A stretch of 64,000 nucleotides of DNA. It comes from a virus. Both the position numbers and the translations under genes were made by a program. Positions 39,672-47,217 of the stretch are shown here, in pieces. The notes under the pieces were generated by a model. It was not told the DNA's origin, searched no databases, and worked only from the letters and a program-made list of their open reading frames with translations. The stretch lies in IMG/VR virus record IMGVR_UViG_3300032245_001466, positions 1 through 64,000 of that record; one strand, 5' to 3'. Within the stretch, counting starts at the first letter, position 1. The number at the start of each line of letters is the position of its first letter.

Positions 39672-39956
39672 TTACGCTTTCACCTCGTACTGCTCGCCGC
39701 CGATTCGCAGCGCGGTGATTGCGTCAAGGGCGATTGAGCGATAGCCCTCTGCGGTAATGTCATAGACGAAGATGAGGTCTTTGGCAGCAGCGTCATACGC
39801 AGCCTCGCCGCCTTTGAGATGCTTCTTTACGCCAAGACGCGCCGTCATCTTGCGAAGTTCGCCCGTGGTTCGCTTGATGAAGTCCACGCCGAAGATTGCG
39901 CCATTGCTGTTGCGAATCATCTCTGCCGCTTCGCTTCGCTTGATTGCCTTTGCCAT
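39672..39956 (-). CDS. Conserved phage/plasmid small protein, SH3-like (minus-array unit 9)
   Basis: 94 aa. Pattern MIRNSNGAIFGVDFIKRTTG, RLGVKKHLKGGEAAYD, DLIFVYDITAEGYRSIALD and GGEQYEV. This small beta-rich family (KKHLKGG and GYRSI motifs) is widespread in phages and plasmids, without known function. GGAGGAAGAA selects ATG 39956. Confidence 0.7.
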   Translation of the reverse strand: MAKAIKRSEAAEMIRNSNGAIFGVDFIKRTTGELRKMTARLGVKKHLKGGEAAYDAAAKDLIFVYDITAEGYRSIALDAITALRIGGEQYEVKA

Positions 39957-40062
39957 TTCTTCCTCCTTGTTCACAGCACCCCAATCGGGGCAAGCCCATT
40001 ATAGGGTCATCTTTTGCCAGCCGTCAAGTGGGTTCTAGCCCAAGAGGCCGGAGCCTCTTGGG
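39957..40062 (-). promoter_or_regulatory. Minus-array promoter 9 with upstream palindrome
   Basis: TTGACG (40022-40027), 18 nt, TATAAT (39998-40003). Palindrome CCCAAGAGGC with its complement, UCCG loop (40039-40062). Confidence 0.85.
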
Positions 40063-40078
40063 GCTGAACTATAATCGC

Positions 40079-40255
40079 CTACTTCCAGTCTTCTGGAACT
40101 AACTGCCAATCCTTTTCGCAATCACTAGAATAAAGGTCGCAATGCCGACACCAGACGACAAAGCAGCCCTCCTCGTGTCCGTCTTTCTCGCAATCAGACC
40201 AGAGCCAATGCGCCTCGCGAAGATTGTCTGGGCAGTCGCAGCGAAGAACGCTCAT
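40079..40255 (-). CDS. Small Cys/His-rich protein (minus-array unit 10, second gene)
   Basis: 58 aa. CDCPDN, CEKDGHEEGC and WCRHCDLYSSDCEKDW give two possible zinc sites. ATGA overlap with the upstream gene. Function unknown. Confidence 0.6.
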   Translation of the reverse strand: MSVLRCDCPDNLREAHWLWSDCEKDGHEEGCFVVWCRHCDLYSSDCEKDWQLVPEDWK

Positions 40256-40701
40256 AGGACTTCGCAACCTTTCAGGGTGCGGCAAAGACCCAGAAACTCT
40301 CGCCACTCCTCAATAATCGCAACCCAAGCCGTAGCCTCTTCATCTGGGTCAGCCTTCGTCTTATCGTCCGTGTACGGGCTGGCAAGAAGAATACCAGTAA
40401 TAATCTTCTTGATTTCTTCTTCGCTCAACTTGGAGATGGCATTGTGTAGTTCTTCGCACTCATAGTCCTTGATGATGTTGCCGCTGTTATCGTACAGATT
40501 CTCATTGACCTCGGTGAATCCAATCTCATCGTGGAAAGCGCGCAGGTAGCCCATACCCCAAATGTTCAGTCGGAAATAGACCGCGCTTGGAGCCTTCTCA
40601 GCGTAAGAGCCGTCTGGCTCAATCCACATTGAGCGGAACTTCTTGGCGTGCGCCGCAGCCAGTTCACGATTCTCTCGCAATGAGTAGATGTCGTATCCCA
40701 T
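40252..40701 (-). CDS. Hypothetical protein (minus-array unit 10, first gene)
   Basis: 149 aa. MGYDIYSLRENRELAAAHAK, YFRLNIWGMGYLRAFHDEIG and SKLSEEEIKKIITGILLASP. The start MGYDIY... and an aromatic N-terminal half recur in small phage proteins, but the family is not certain. GGAGGACAAA precedes ATG 40701; an upstream in-frame extension lies in the promoter region. Confidence 0.65.
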   Translation of the reverse strand: MGYDIYSLRENRELAAAHAKKFRSMWIEPDGSYAEKAPSAVYFRLNIWGMGYLRAFHDEIGFTEVNENLYDNSGNIIKDYECEELHNAISKLSEEEIKKIITGILLASPYTDDKTKADPDEEATAWVAIIEEWREFLGLCRTLKGCEVL

Positions 40702-40803
40702 TTTGTCCTCCTTATTCCACACCCCAATCAGGGCAAGGTCATTGTAAGGTACCGCTCTCCGCTCGTCAATAGGTTCTAGCCAAGATGGCCGGAGCCATCT
40801 TGG
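40702..40803 (-). promoter_or_regulatory. Minus-array promoter 10 with upstream palindrome
   Basis: TTGACG (40764-40769), 17 nt, TACAAT (40741-40746). Palindrome CCAAGATGGC with its complement, UCCG loop (40780-40803). Upstream terminator AACCGCC-TTCG-GGCGGTT with TTTTTTG at about 40812-40830. Confidence 0.85.
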
Positions 40804-40854
40804 GTACAACAAAAAACCGCCCGAAGGCGGTTAGTTGTTTGGAAATAATCCTGA

Positions 40855-41331
40855 CTAAACGATAACTTCCTGCGGCTCCATAAGCCCAGCCCAGATGTTT
40901 GGCACATTAGAGCGGATGCTCGTGTATCCGTCAGAGGAAATAACGAGATGGTCAAGAAACTCAATGTCCAACAGGCGCGCCCCTGCCACCAAGTCCTCAG
41001 TTAGTTTCTTGTCCTCGTCGGACGGAGTGTGGTCGCCGCTTGGGTGATTGTGAACAACCACAATGCCCTGACCGCCAGTCAGGATACAAGAGCGAAACAC
41101 TTCGTTGATGCGAACGCTTGTGCCTGTTGCCGTGCCAAGATAGACCTGCTCAATCCCGATGAGATTATTCCTTGCCCCAAGCACCATCACAAACAGCGAC
41201 TCCTGATTAGAGTCCTTTGCGAAATCGCGGAACATCTTTACTGCCTCGGCTGGCTGCTCAACCCTCTCATCGGACTGATCAGCAACCTTCTTTCTCTTTA
41301 CCACCATTTCGTATGCTTTCCAGTTCTTCAC
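40855..41331 (-). CDS. RadC-like JAB-domain protein (minus-array unit 11, second gene)
   Basis: 158 aa. VVVHNHPSGDHTPSDED is the JAB/JAMM metal motif (HxH...D) of RadC-like proteins, followed by LLDIEFLDHLVISSDGYTSI. Residues 1-35 are a basic extension. RadC-like genes are common in mobile elements and defence islands; their biochemical role is unsettled. The start overlaps the upstream stop by ATGA. Confidence 0.85.
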   Translation of the reverse strand: MKNWKAYEMVVKRKKVADQSDERVEQPAEAVKMFRDFAKDSNQESLFVMVLGARNNLIGIEQVYLGTATGTSVRINEVFRSCILTGGQGIVVVHNHPSGDHTPSDEDKKLTEDLVAGARLLDIEFLDHLVISSDGYTSIRSNVPNIWAGLMEPQEVIV

Positions 41332-41876
41332 GCTACCACCACCTTTGCTGCTTCCTCTTTGGTTGTCTTGCCGCTGCGAATCTCATCTCGCAACTCAATC
41401 CCTTCCTTCATCCAGATTGCGTCAAGTTCGGCGTTGCGCTTCTCAGCGTGCTTTGCCTCGCGCAAACCTTCCTCAGTCATACGCTCAACAACGCGCTTGC
41501 GCCAAGCCGTCGGCGACTCATAAGAGGCGTTTGTTGAGAGTCCGATGTGCCGAACGATGTCGGCACGCGTCAGAGGGCGAGCCTCAAAGCAATCTGCGTT
41601 CTTATCGCCGTCTGGCTCGTTTCCGTTCCATACGGTCATCTTTGAGAGCCAACCGATTTCGTATGCGAGCGCGAGTCGCTGCTCCCACTCATCCACATTG
41701 GCTTCGGTGATTTCGTTTAGTCCAATCGTCATCGTCGCCCAGATGAAGGAGTTCGTGATTGGGCTGAGGTACTCCTCGCCGCGCACGCGTCCATCCATCA
41801 CGCTGCTCTTTGTTGCGGTGAGCCAACAGACATCATCCGCGTCCTTGATGTTTCCCACGAACCAACTTAGTGGCAT
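41328..41876 (-). CDS. Hypothetical protein (minus-array unit 11, first gene)
   Basis: 182 aa. MPLSWFVGNIKDADDVCWLT, then FIWATMTIGLNEITEANVDE and a highly charged helical end (MTEEGLREAKHAEKRNAELD). Not recognised. It is encoded with the RadC-like gene. Confidence 0.6.
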   Translation of the reverse strand: MPLSWFVGNIKDADDVCWLTATKSSVMDGRVRGEEYLSPITNSFIWATMTIGLNEITEANVDEWEQRLALAYEIGWLSKMTVWNGNEPDGDKNADCFEARPLTRADIVRHIGLSTNASYESPTAWRKRVVERMTEEGLREAKHAEKRNAELDAIWMKEGIELRDEIRSGKTTKEEAAKVVVA

Positions 41877-41984
41877 ACTGCCTCCTTATGTCCTCTTATC
41901 GGGAAGCCCCGACCTGCTTATTCTAAGACCACGCTTGACCCGCTGTCAAATGGGTTCTAGTCCAATGAGCCGGAGCTCATTGGA
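41877..41984 (-). promoter_or_regulatory. Minus-array promoter 11 with upstream palindrome
   Basis: TTGACA (41944-41949), 18 nt, TAGAAT (41920-41925). Palindrome TCCAATGAGC with its complement, UCCG loop (41961-41984). Leader hairpin TCGGGGCTTCCCGA. No other terminator precedes it. Confidence 0.85.
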
Positions 41985-42004
41985 GGCGAACTATTATCTG
42001 CTTA

Positions 42005-42475
42005 TTACTTGATTTGGTTTGTCGTATAACCGCACGCCATACAAACTGGGACGGAGCAGCCTTCGGGATTGTCGCCCGTATCTACGCCCTCATCTGGGTC
42101 GCACAATCCACACGGCGCATAATCGACATCACGGCAGAGGCACTCGCTTTTCGCATCTCGCGGCAAGTCGTTGTAGTGCCTGTGCCAGTTTGCGTCGCCG
42201 TCGCGATTCAGCGCAAACTCGCAATCAGGGCGGAAGCACCAACCATCAGCAACGGCTTCCTTGTCCGACATAAATGGCGGGTGAAACTCACACTCGCACG
42301 GAGCGCAGTCCAAGCAGTAGACGAGATAGCCATCTGGCACGCTTCCATCATACTGATCAAAGTCAAGCGTATCGAATCGCGTGTACGGCATACCATTCCA
42401 AGTGCCGATGACCTTCTCGTCGGCGTAGAAGACCATCGTGGAGCAGCGAACGCATTTGTCCATCTGCCCACTCAT
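42005..42475 (-). CDS. Cysteine-rich protein (minus-array unit 12, second gene)
   Basis: 156 aa with about 14 cysteines in pairs (CVRCSTMVFY, CLDCAPCECEFH, CRDVDYAPCGLCD, VCMACGYTT). Probably several zinc ribbons. ATGA overlap with the upstream gene. Function unknown. Confidence 0.65.
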   Translation of the reverse strand: MSGQMDKCVRCSTMVFYADEKVIGTWNGMPYTRFDTLDFDQYDGSVPDGYLVYCLDCAPCECEFHPPFMSDKEAVADGWCFRPDCEFALNRDGDANWHRHYNDLPRDAKSECLCRDVDYAPCGLCDPDEGVDTGDNPEGCSVPVCMACGYTTNQIK

Positions 42476-42780
42476 TCTGCTTCCTCCCACTCCGCGCCCT
42501 GCTCAATCAGGGAAACGAATCCTTCATTTGGATCATCGTGGTTGGTGTGAACTGCCTGTACGAATCGCAACGAACAAGAGTTCTCGTACCACTCCATCAC
42601 CGCGCTCAGCATCTCATCTGGCGTGGTGTCTTCCGCGGAGATCAGCGGATCATAGCCGTACCCGCGCATCTCCGACATCTGCTCATCGTCCATCAAGACA
42701 TAGATCTTGTGGCAGGTATCAAACGCGATGCCCTTCGCATTTTCTAGATACTCCTCAACCTTGTCGAAACTCGCTGCCAT
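42472..42780 (-). CDS. Hypothetical protein (minus-array unit 12, first gene)
   Basis: 102 aa: MAASFDKVEEYLENAKGIAF, KIYVLMDDEQMSEMRGYGYD, and an acidic tail. The pattern YLENAKGIAFDTCHKIYVLMD followed by G-Y-D-P resembles small phage proteins of unknown function. Confidence 0.65.
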   Translation of the reverse strand: MAASFDKVEEYLENAKGIAFDTCHKIYVLMDDEQMSEMRGYGYDPLISAEDTTPDEMLSAVMEWYENSCSLRFVQAVHTNHDDPNEGFVSLIEQGAEWEEAE

Positions 42781-42885
42781 TTCGTCCTCCTAGTTTCTAC
42801 ACGGCAACTGCCGTAGGTGGATTGTAAGGCACAACCTAGCGGCTCGTCAAATGTTCTACTCCAAGTGGCCGGAGCCACTTGGAGT
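42781..42885 (-). promoter_or_regulatory. Minus-array promoter 12 with upstream palindrome
   Basis: TTGACG (42845-42850), 18 nt, TACAAT (42821-42826). A 12-bp palindrome ACTCCAAGTGGC with its complement, UCCG loop (42858-42885). The leader GGCAGTTGCCGTGTAG equals that of plus-array unit 8. Upstream terminator AAATCCCGCCC with its complement and TTTTTG. Confidence 0.85.
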
Positions 42886-42940
42886 AAAACAAAAATCCCG
42901 CCCCGAAGGGCGGGATTTCTGGTTGATCTTCTGGTGAAGA

Positions 42941-43903
42941 TTACGCGAGGGCGAGAATCGCCTCGCGCTTTGTCTTCGCTGCGAAGCCCGTATCCAACAT
43001 CACGCTTGACGCTCGCGCATCAAGAGCCGTTGAGCGAACGCCGCCACGATACGAAACGCCGTGATCGAGGTACTCCGCGATGGCGTTGTACACGCCCCAC
43101 TTCGTATCGCGAAGCCCGTCAAGATTCTCCGCGTTATTGAGAATCGCGAAAGTTGCCTTAGCGCGCTCCGACATTACTTCCTTATCGCGCTTCTCCGATT
43201 CAGAGAGCGGGAAGATCTTTGAGATGATGCGGAACGCCTCAGATCGCTCAATCTTCTGGGCAACCATCTGCGAGCCGATGCGCGAGAACTCATCAACAGC
43301 GGCAGAGGCAAGCCCAAGAGCGCGCTTCGCCTCCGCGACTTTCTCCTCAATCTTCGCCGTGTGGCGAAGTGTGAACGACATCTTCGCGCTTCCAAGAGCC
43401 GCGTTGAGCGTATTCTGGCATACCACGCGCACAGGAGTGATCATCGCTTTGAGCGGGAACAGCCCGTTGTGCCCATTGGCGATGACGAGGTAAGTCGTCG
43501 TGCCGCCGTTGTCGCCCTTGATCTCGATCTTCTCAGGAATCTCCAACGCCGCGAAGATCACCTGACCGCCTTTGAGTGAACCAGCCGTTTCGTAGCGCGC
43601 ACCCTCATCAAGCAGCGCGTCCGCGAACGACAGCATCTCATCGTTCTGGATTGGCGTGTAGCGGTCGCCGACAACGCCAAGAACCGCGCCGTCAGTTGAT
43701 CGAACATTTGCGCGCTTGCCCTCGATGGCGAGCGTCTTGTTGTCGAGCGTTGTGAAGATCGGCTGCTGCTTGACCTGCCAATCAAGACCCGCGGCAACGA
43801 TCATTTCCGCGCTCGTAGTAAGACCTGCGTTTGCTACGCCAAGTCCGTGCCACGGCATACCGCGCTCCGCGTTGTATGCCATCGTTTCTACCTCGTGTGC
43901 CAT
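42941..43903 (-). CDS. DUF932 / TIGR03299-type phage/plasmid protein (minus-array unit 13)
   Basis: 320 aa. MAYNAERGMPWHGLGVANAG, VGDRYTPIQNDEMLSFADAL, TYLVIANGHNGLFPLKAM and PVRVVCQNTLNAALG are characteristic of the DUF932 family (TIGR03299), frequent in phages and on conjugative plasmids near the leading region, where it is expressed early. Biochemical function unknown. GGAGGACACA before ATG 43903. Confidence 0.85.
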   Translation of the reverse strand: MAHEVETMAYNAERGMPWHGLGVANAGLTTSAEMIVAAGLDWQVKQQPIFTTLDNKTLAIEGKRANVRSTDGAVLGVVGDRYTPIQNDEMLSFADALLDEGARYETAGSLKGGQVIFAALEIPEKIEIKGDNGGTTTYLVIANGHNGLFPLKAMITPVRVVCQNTLNAALGSAKMSFTLRHTAKIEEKVAEAKRALGLASAAVDEFSRIGSQMVAQKIERSEAFRIISKIFPLSESEKRDKEVMSERAKATFAILNNAENLDGLRDTKWGVYNAIAEYLDHGVSYRGGVRSTALDARASSVMLDTGFAAKTKREAILALA

Positions 43904-44003
43904 TGTGTCCTCCTTCTTTACATACGGCAACTGCCGTAAGAAGATTCTCCCACAAGCACAAGATCGCGTCAAGTTCTAGCCCAAAGGGCCGGAGCCCTTT
44001 GGG
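43904..44003 (-). promoter_or_regulatory. Minus-array promoter 13 with upstream palindrome
   Basis: TTGACG (43967-43972), 17 nt, GAGAAT (43944-43949). Palindrome CCCAAAGGGC with its complement, UCCG loop (43980-44003). Leader GGCAGTTGCCGTATG. Upstream terminator at about 44014-44042 with TTATTATTAT. Confidence 0.8.
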
Positions 44004-44088
44004 TGGAACATAATAATAAGCCCCCCGAATAATCGAGGGGCTTATTACTTTGTGGGGCGCAGGGAGGACGCCTTGCGCCCCGAAGTCA

Positions 44089-44901
44089 TCAGCCTCCGAC
44101 GATGCCGCCGAAATGCTCCTCGCAGAACGACTCAAACTCCGTCTGCGGAACGGCATCATAATCTCGCTCGCCGTATTGCGGCTTGCCATCTTCGCCCTTG
44201 TACCACGCCTCATCTGGCAGCGAGTCGCCATCGCCAAACTCACGCCGCGAGATTTCGTTTCCCGCGTGATAGACAACTTCGCCAGCGTAGCCCATACCGC
44301 CTTCGCAATAACGATGAGTAATGGTCAGCGTTGGGAATAACCCAGAGAGCGCGTGAATCACAGGCTCGGCAGGGCTCCACGCGGTATCAAAGTTGTATGA
44401 AGTTATACCCGCGACAAATGAGTCGTCGCGGTCGTGCCAAGCCTCGGAGCAGTTCCACTTTGTTCCCCAATGCTCAACATTCCAGTTGTACCACCAGTCT
44501 GGGTGTGAGGAAATCTTTGGGGTGTTGTGCTTTGGGCAGACCTCTGAGCCGCCGAACATCTGAGCAACAGAGTCAGTAATCGTGCCGTTATCAAGGTTCG
44601 TCTTCTTTACCTCAACGCCGTCCACAGCCCAATAGCCTTCTTGAGGCTCAAAGCCGTAGTCCTTCTCGTACTCGTGTCCTTCGGCTCCCTTGACCACCGC
44701 CTTGGTGATAACGAACTCTGGGTGGCAGCCACAAAGGAAATCGTTCTGATTCTCGTTGGCTGAATAGTACGGAACATCAGGAGTCGGAACAATCTTCGCG
44801 AAATCGAAGCCGTCCTCTTCGCCCTTGACCAACTCAATGAGTCGGACAATCTCCTGCTCGTTTCCGCTGATGTCTACTTGGTTTACGCACCAGTTTGGCA
44901 T
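44089..44901 (-). CDS. Api92-like DUF1281 protein, ferredoxin-like fold (minus-array unit 14)
   Basis: 270 aa. MPNWCVNQVDISGNEQEIVR at the start and WYNWNVEHWGTKWN in the middle are the signature of Api92/YubB-like DUF1281 proteins found in phages and on plasmids next to anti-restriction and DUF932 genes. The C-terminal half has AWSPAEPVIHALSGLFPTLT. Function unknown; plasmid co-occurrence suggests an early host-interaction role. Confidence 0.85.
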   Translation of the reverse strand: MPNWCVNQVDISGNEQEIVRLIELVKGEEDGFDFAKIVPTPDVPYYSANENQNDFLCGCHPEFVITKAVVKGAEGHEYEKDYGFEPQEGYWAVDGVEVKKTNLDNGTITDSVAQMFGGSEVCPKHNTPKISSHPDWWYNWNVEHWGTKWNCSEAWHDRDDSFVAGITSYNFDTAWSPAEPVIHALSGLFPTLTITHRYCEGGMGYAGEVVYHAGNEISRREFGDGDSLPDEAWYKGEDGKPQYGERDYDAVPQTEFESFCEEHFGGIVGG

Positions 44902-45004
44902 TGTGTCCTCCTTGTGTCCTCGCGGGAAGCCCCGCACCATTGGATTGTAAGCCACCGCTTCCGCTGCTGTCAAGTTCTACCTCAACAAGCCGGAGCTTGT
45001 TGAG
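44902..45004 (-). promoter_or_regulatory. Minus-array promoter 14 with upstream palindrome
   Basis: TTGACA (44968-44973), 18 nt, TACAAT (44944-44949). Palindrome CTCAACAAGC with its complement, UCCG loop (44981-45004). The leader GGTGCGGGGCTTCCCG equals that of plus-array unit 12. Confidence 0.85.
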
Positions 45005-45022
45005 CGCGAACTAATTATTTTT

Positions 45023-45355
45023 TTATTTATCGAAAGAGAGTGCACTAACTCCGTCAGGCGTCATGACCACATGTCCACCTTCGACGAAGATGCGTCCGCC
45101 ATCGTTAGCCTCATCATCAGATGAAATAATCAGGGAATAACGCTTGCCGTTCTGCTTGACGAATAACACGGGCATGTATGGCTCTTCCTCGCCATCGCCA
45201 ATAACTGTCCCACCAATAATCGTCGCCCCAATAAATGGCTCGACCATCTCTGTCCGAAGGTAGTGGCGCTCAATGGCATCGCGGCTCAAGCCAGTCCGCT
45301 CTTTCACTAACTGATTCCTATTGCTCAATAACTGCGCAATCGTTTCGACAGCCAT
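45023..45355 (-). CDS. Hypothetical protein (minus-array unit 15, array start)
   Basis: 110 aa: an N-terminal helix (LLSNRNQLVKERTGLSRDAI), then strands (FIGATIIGGTVIGDGEEEPY, YSLIISSDDEANDGGRIFVE). GGAGGAAGTT before ATG 45355. First gene of the minus array; function unknown. Confidence 0.6.
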   Translation of the reverse strand: MAVETIAQLLSNRNQLVKERTGLSRDAIERHYLRTEMVEPFIGATIIGGTVIGDGEEEPYMPVLFVKQNGKRYSLIISSDDEANDGGRIFVEGGHVVMTPDGVSALSFDK

Positions 45356-45452
45356 AACTTCCTCCTTACACCTATAGGCTAACTGCCTAACCGCATTATA
45401 AGTCAGCCAATAACCGTCTGTCAAATAATAAGGTTCGGGCCTCGCTTGCGAG
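45356..45452 (-). promoter_or_regulatory. Minus-array promoter 15 with short upstream hairpin
   Basis: TTGACA (45419-45424), 18 nt, TATAAT (45395-45400): both boxes match the full sigma-70 consensus. Only a short CTCGC/GCGAG hairpin (45441-45452) replaces the long palindrome. Leader hairpin TAGGC/GCCTA. Confidence 0.8.
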
Positions 45453-45508
45453 CTCGGGACTGCCCCAAATAATAAGTCTTGTCAACTCCCCCCACCCCCA
45501 CCCCAAAC

Positions 45509-45560
45509 TTGACTCCCCGCTATCCCCTGCCTTACAATGCCCCCATAGGAAAGGAGTCGC
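45509..45560 (+). promoter_or_regulatory. Promoter of the 45.6-47.4 kb operon
   Basis: TTGACT (45509-45514), 18 nt, TACAAT (45533-45538), then AAAGGAG before ATG 45561. It diverges from the start of the minus array. Confidence 0.8.
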
Positions 45561-45776
45561 ATGGAAATCATCACGATCATTCTCTTCTCGCCGATCCTGT
45601 TGGTTGCGTATCTCTGGCAGGTCGCAGAGGCAGACTGGTGGCAGCGGCTACATCTGGTCATGCTGCCAGTCATCTTCTTCGTAGCGGCGGGTAAGGCGTA
45701 TCTGGGAGTTCTTGGCGGTATCGGAGCGATTGTCGTTTCCACGCCATTTCTGATTTGGGCACTAAGGAGGATTTGA
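45561..45776 (+). CDS. Two-helix membrane protein
   Basis: 71 aa. Hydrophobic helices IITIILFSPILLVAYLWQV and about 32-65 (LVMLPVIFFVAAGKAYLGVL). AAAGGAG before ATG. First gene of an eight-gene operon; overlaps the next by TGATG. Function unknown. Confidence 0.65.
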   Translation: MEIITIILFSPILLVAYLWQVAEADWWQRLHLVMLPVIFFVAAGKAYLGVLGGIGAIVVSTPFLIWALRRI

Positions 45777-46018
45777 TGAAGCGTTTCAGAGTGTACATTA
45801 AGAAGATCGATGACTTCTCAGTCGATCTCTCTTACGATGGAGAGGACTTGGCTGGCTTAGAGGGTAATCAGTTGCTTGCCGCGGTTGCGGACGATGCAGC
45901 CGAGCAGGGGCTTGGCAACTGGGATTTCCTTGAAGGCAACACTATCGCGGTGACGGTAGCCGAAATCAATGAGGACGGCACCGAAGGTAACTCCTTGCAG
46001 ATCAATAAGGAGGTCTAA
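45776..46018 (+). CDS. Hypothetical acidic protein
   Basis: 80 aa: KRFRVYIKKIDDFSVDLSYD (two strands), a helix, and NTIAVTVAEINEDGTEGNS. A small alpha/beta fold. Start overlaps the previous stop. Function unknown. Confidence 0.6.
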   Translation: MKRFRVYIKKIDDFSVDLSYDGEDLAGLEGNQLLAAVADDAAEQGLGNWDFLEGNTIAVTVAEINEDGTEGNSLQINKEV

Positions 46019-46019
46019 G

Positions 46020-46409
46020 ATGTGGCACATCATTCACGACGAGAGCATCACGGCAAACGAGAATCTGTCGATCTGGGCGAAGGATGGCAAGGGTGATCGA
46101 GAGGTTCTCTTCGAGAAGAGCAATCAAGGTCTTGAGGTTGTCTACTATCACACAGCCTTCGACGGGATCAATGAGAAGTTCCCCGCAGCGCGGATCTGCT
46201 ACGGCTGGGATGTGATCCAGATGGAGAGCGAGGAGAAGGACGCGTTCCTTGAGCGCGTTGTTGACAACCAAGACATCCATCGGGTACTCTCTTGTGAGCA
46301 TGACTTCACCTGCGAGGAGATCTTCCACGCAGCAGCGGTCATGCTGAGCAATGAAGAGTGCGACGGCTGTGAGCCATGCGCCCGCTATGGGTACAAGGAG
46401 GAAGAATGA
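46020..46409 (+). CDS. Hypothetical protein with Cys pair
   Basis: 129 aa. MWHIIHDESITANENLSIWA, LEVVYYHTAFDGINEKFP; the C-terminus has CEHDFTCEEIFHAAAVML and CDGCEPCARYG, a possible zinc site. AGGAGG before ATG. Function unknown. Confidence 0.6.
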   Translation: MWHIIHDESITANENLSIWAKDGKGDREVLFEKSNQGLEVVYYHTAFDGINEKFPAARICYGWDVIQMESEEKDAFLERVVDNQDIHRVLSCEHDFTCEEIFHAAAVMLSNEECDGCEPCARYGYKEEE

Positions 46410-46600
46410 AGTACACGGTGAAAGTACAGTATCCGCTCTATCTCGACATCGAGATCGAAGCAGACGACGTGCCAGAGGCGCGGGCAGAGGCGATGAAGAT
46501 CGCTGAGGCTACGCCCATTGGCGAGTGGGACGCGTATGCGCTCCCTGAGGTCTTTGAAACTGAGTGGACAGACGAGAGCGGTATCCACACCATCATTTAG
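46406..46600 (+). CDS. Hypothetical small protein
   Basis: 64 aa, a strand-helix-strand pattern: MKYTVKVQYPLYLDIEIEAD, VPEARAEAMKIAEA, then an acidic end. The look is that of DpnD/PcfM-type or similar small alpha/beta proteins, without certainty. ATGA overlap. Confidence 0.6.
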   Translation: MKYTVKVQYPLYLDIEIEADDVPEARAEAMKIAEATPIGEWDAYALPEVFETEWTDESGIHTII

Positions 46601-46608
46601 GAGGAATA

Positions 46609-46929
46609 ATGTTAGTTCATAAATCGTGTGATCTTCAGGACGTAGACGGTAGGGACGCGGTTGCTCGCGTTCGCCGCGGGGTCTACTTCCTTGGCAATAC
46701 GCCTGTATCGTTTGAGTTGTTCAGCACCACATCGGCAGAGGGCGGCATTCAGATTGCCGTTGCCAATGATTACGCAATCGGAGAGGGCGGCGGGTACATC
46801 GACTCGATCGAGTGCTACGACTGCGGCAAGACGGTTGAGTCGTTCCCAGAGATCGAGATGTACAAGTTGGAGCGGATTCTTGACGCGTCCCCAGAAGACT
46901 ACGACTTGGTTGAATACCATGCCGAGTGA
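46609..46929 (+). CDS. Hypothetical protein
   Basis: 106 aa with SIECYDCGKTVESFPEIEM, one CxxC. AGGAGG before ATG 46609. It and the next protein (ECLDCSAVIVDYDIDAEM) share a similar C-x-D-C segment and may be related. Function unknown. Confidence 0.6.
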   Translation: MLVHKSCDLQDVDGRDAVARVRRGVYFLGNTPVSFELFSTTSAEGGIQIAVANDYAIGEGGGYIDSIECYDCGKTVESFPEIEMYKLERILDASPEDYDLVEYHAE

Positions 46930-47140
46930 ACACCGAGGACACGAGATCGAGGTTGGGGTCTACGGCCCTAATCTTGTCAAGAATGATCAGTTGTTATTCG
47001 ATATGAGCGACATACACAACTTATCACTGGAATGCCTTGACTGTTCCGCGGTCATCGTGGATTATGACATCGACGCAGAGATGACTGTGGCGAAGGCCCG
47101 CAATCTGATCTCTGACGCAATCAAGGAGGTACTCGCATGA
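46919..47140 (+). CDS. Hypothetical protein
   Basis: 73 aa, overlapping the previous gene by 11 nt. HNLSLECLDCSAVIVDYDID carries a CxxC; the end is a helix (AKARNLISDAIKEVLA). Possibly a paralogue of its upstream neighbour. Function unknown. Confidence 0.55.
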   Translation: MPSEHRGHEIEVGVYGPNLVKNDQLLFDMSDIHNLSLECLDCSAVIVDYDIDAEMTVAKARNLISDAIKEVLA

Positions 47141-47217
47141 TCGAAACTGTCCTACCCCAAAGTTCAATTGTTTTCTTGATCGCAGTCTGGCTCTTTGCTT
47201 GGGTAACTGCTCGATGA
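47137..47217 (+). CDS. 26-residue membrane peptide
   Basis: A single hydrophobic helix (SSIVFLIAVWLFAWVTAR) after MIETVLPQ. ATGA overlaps on both sides join it to the neighbours. Same length and arrangement as the peptide at 37955. Confidence 0.5.
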   Translation: MIETVLPQSSIVFLIAVWLFAWVTAR

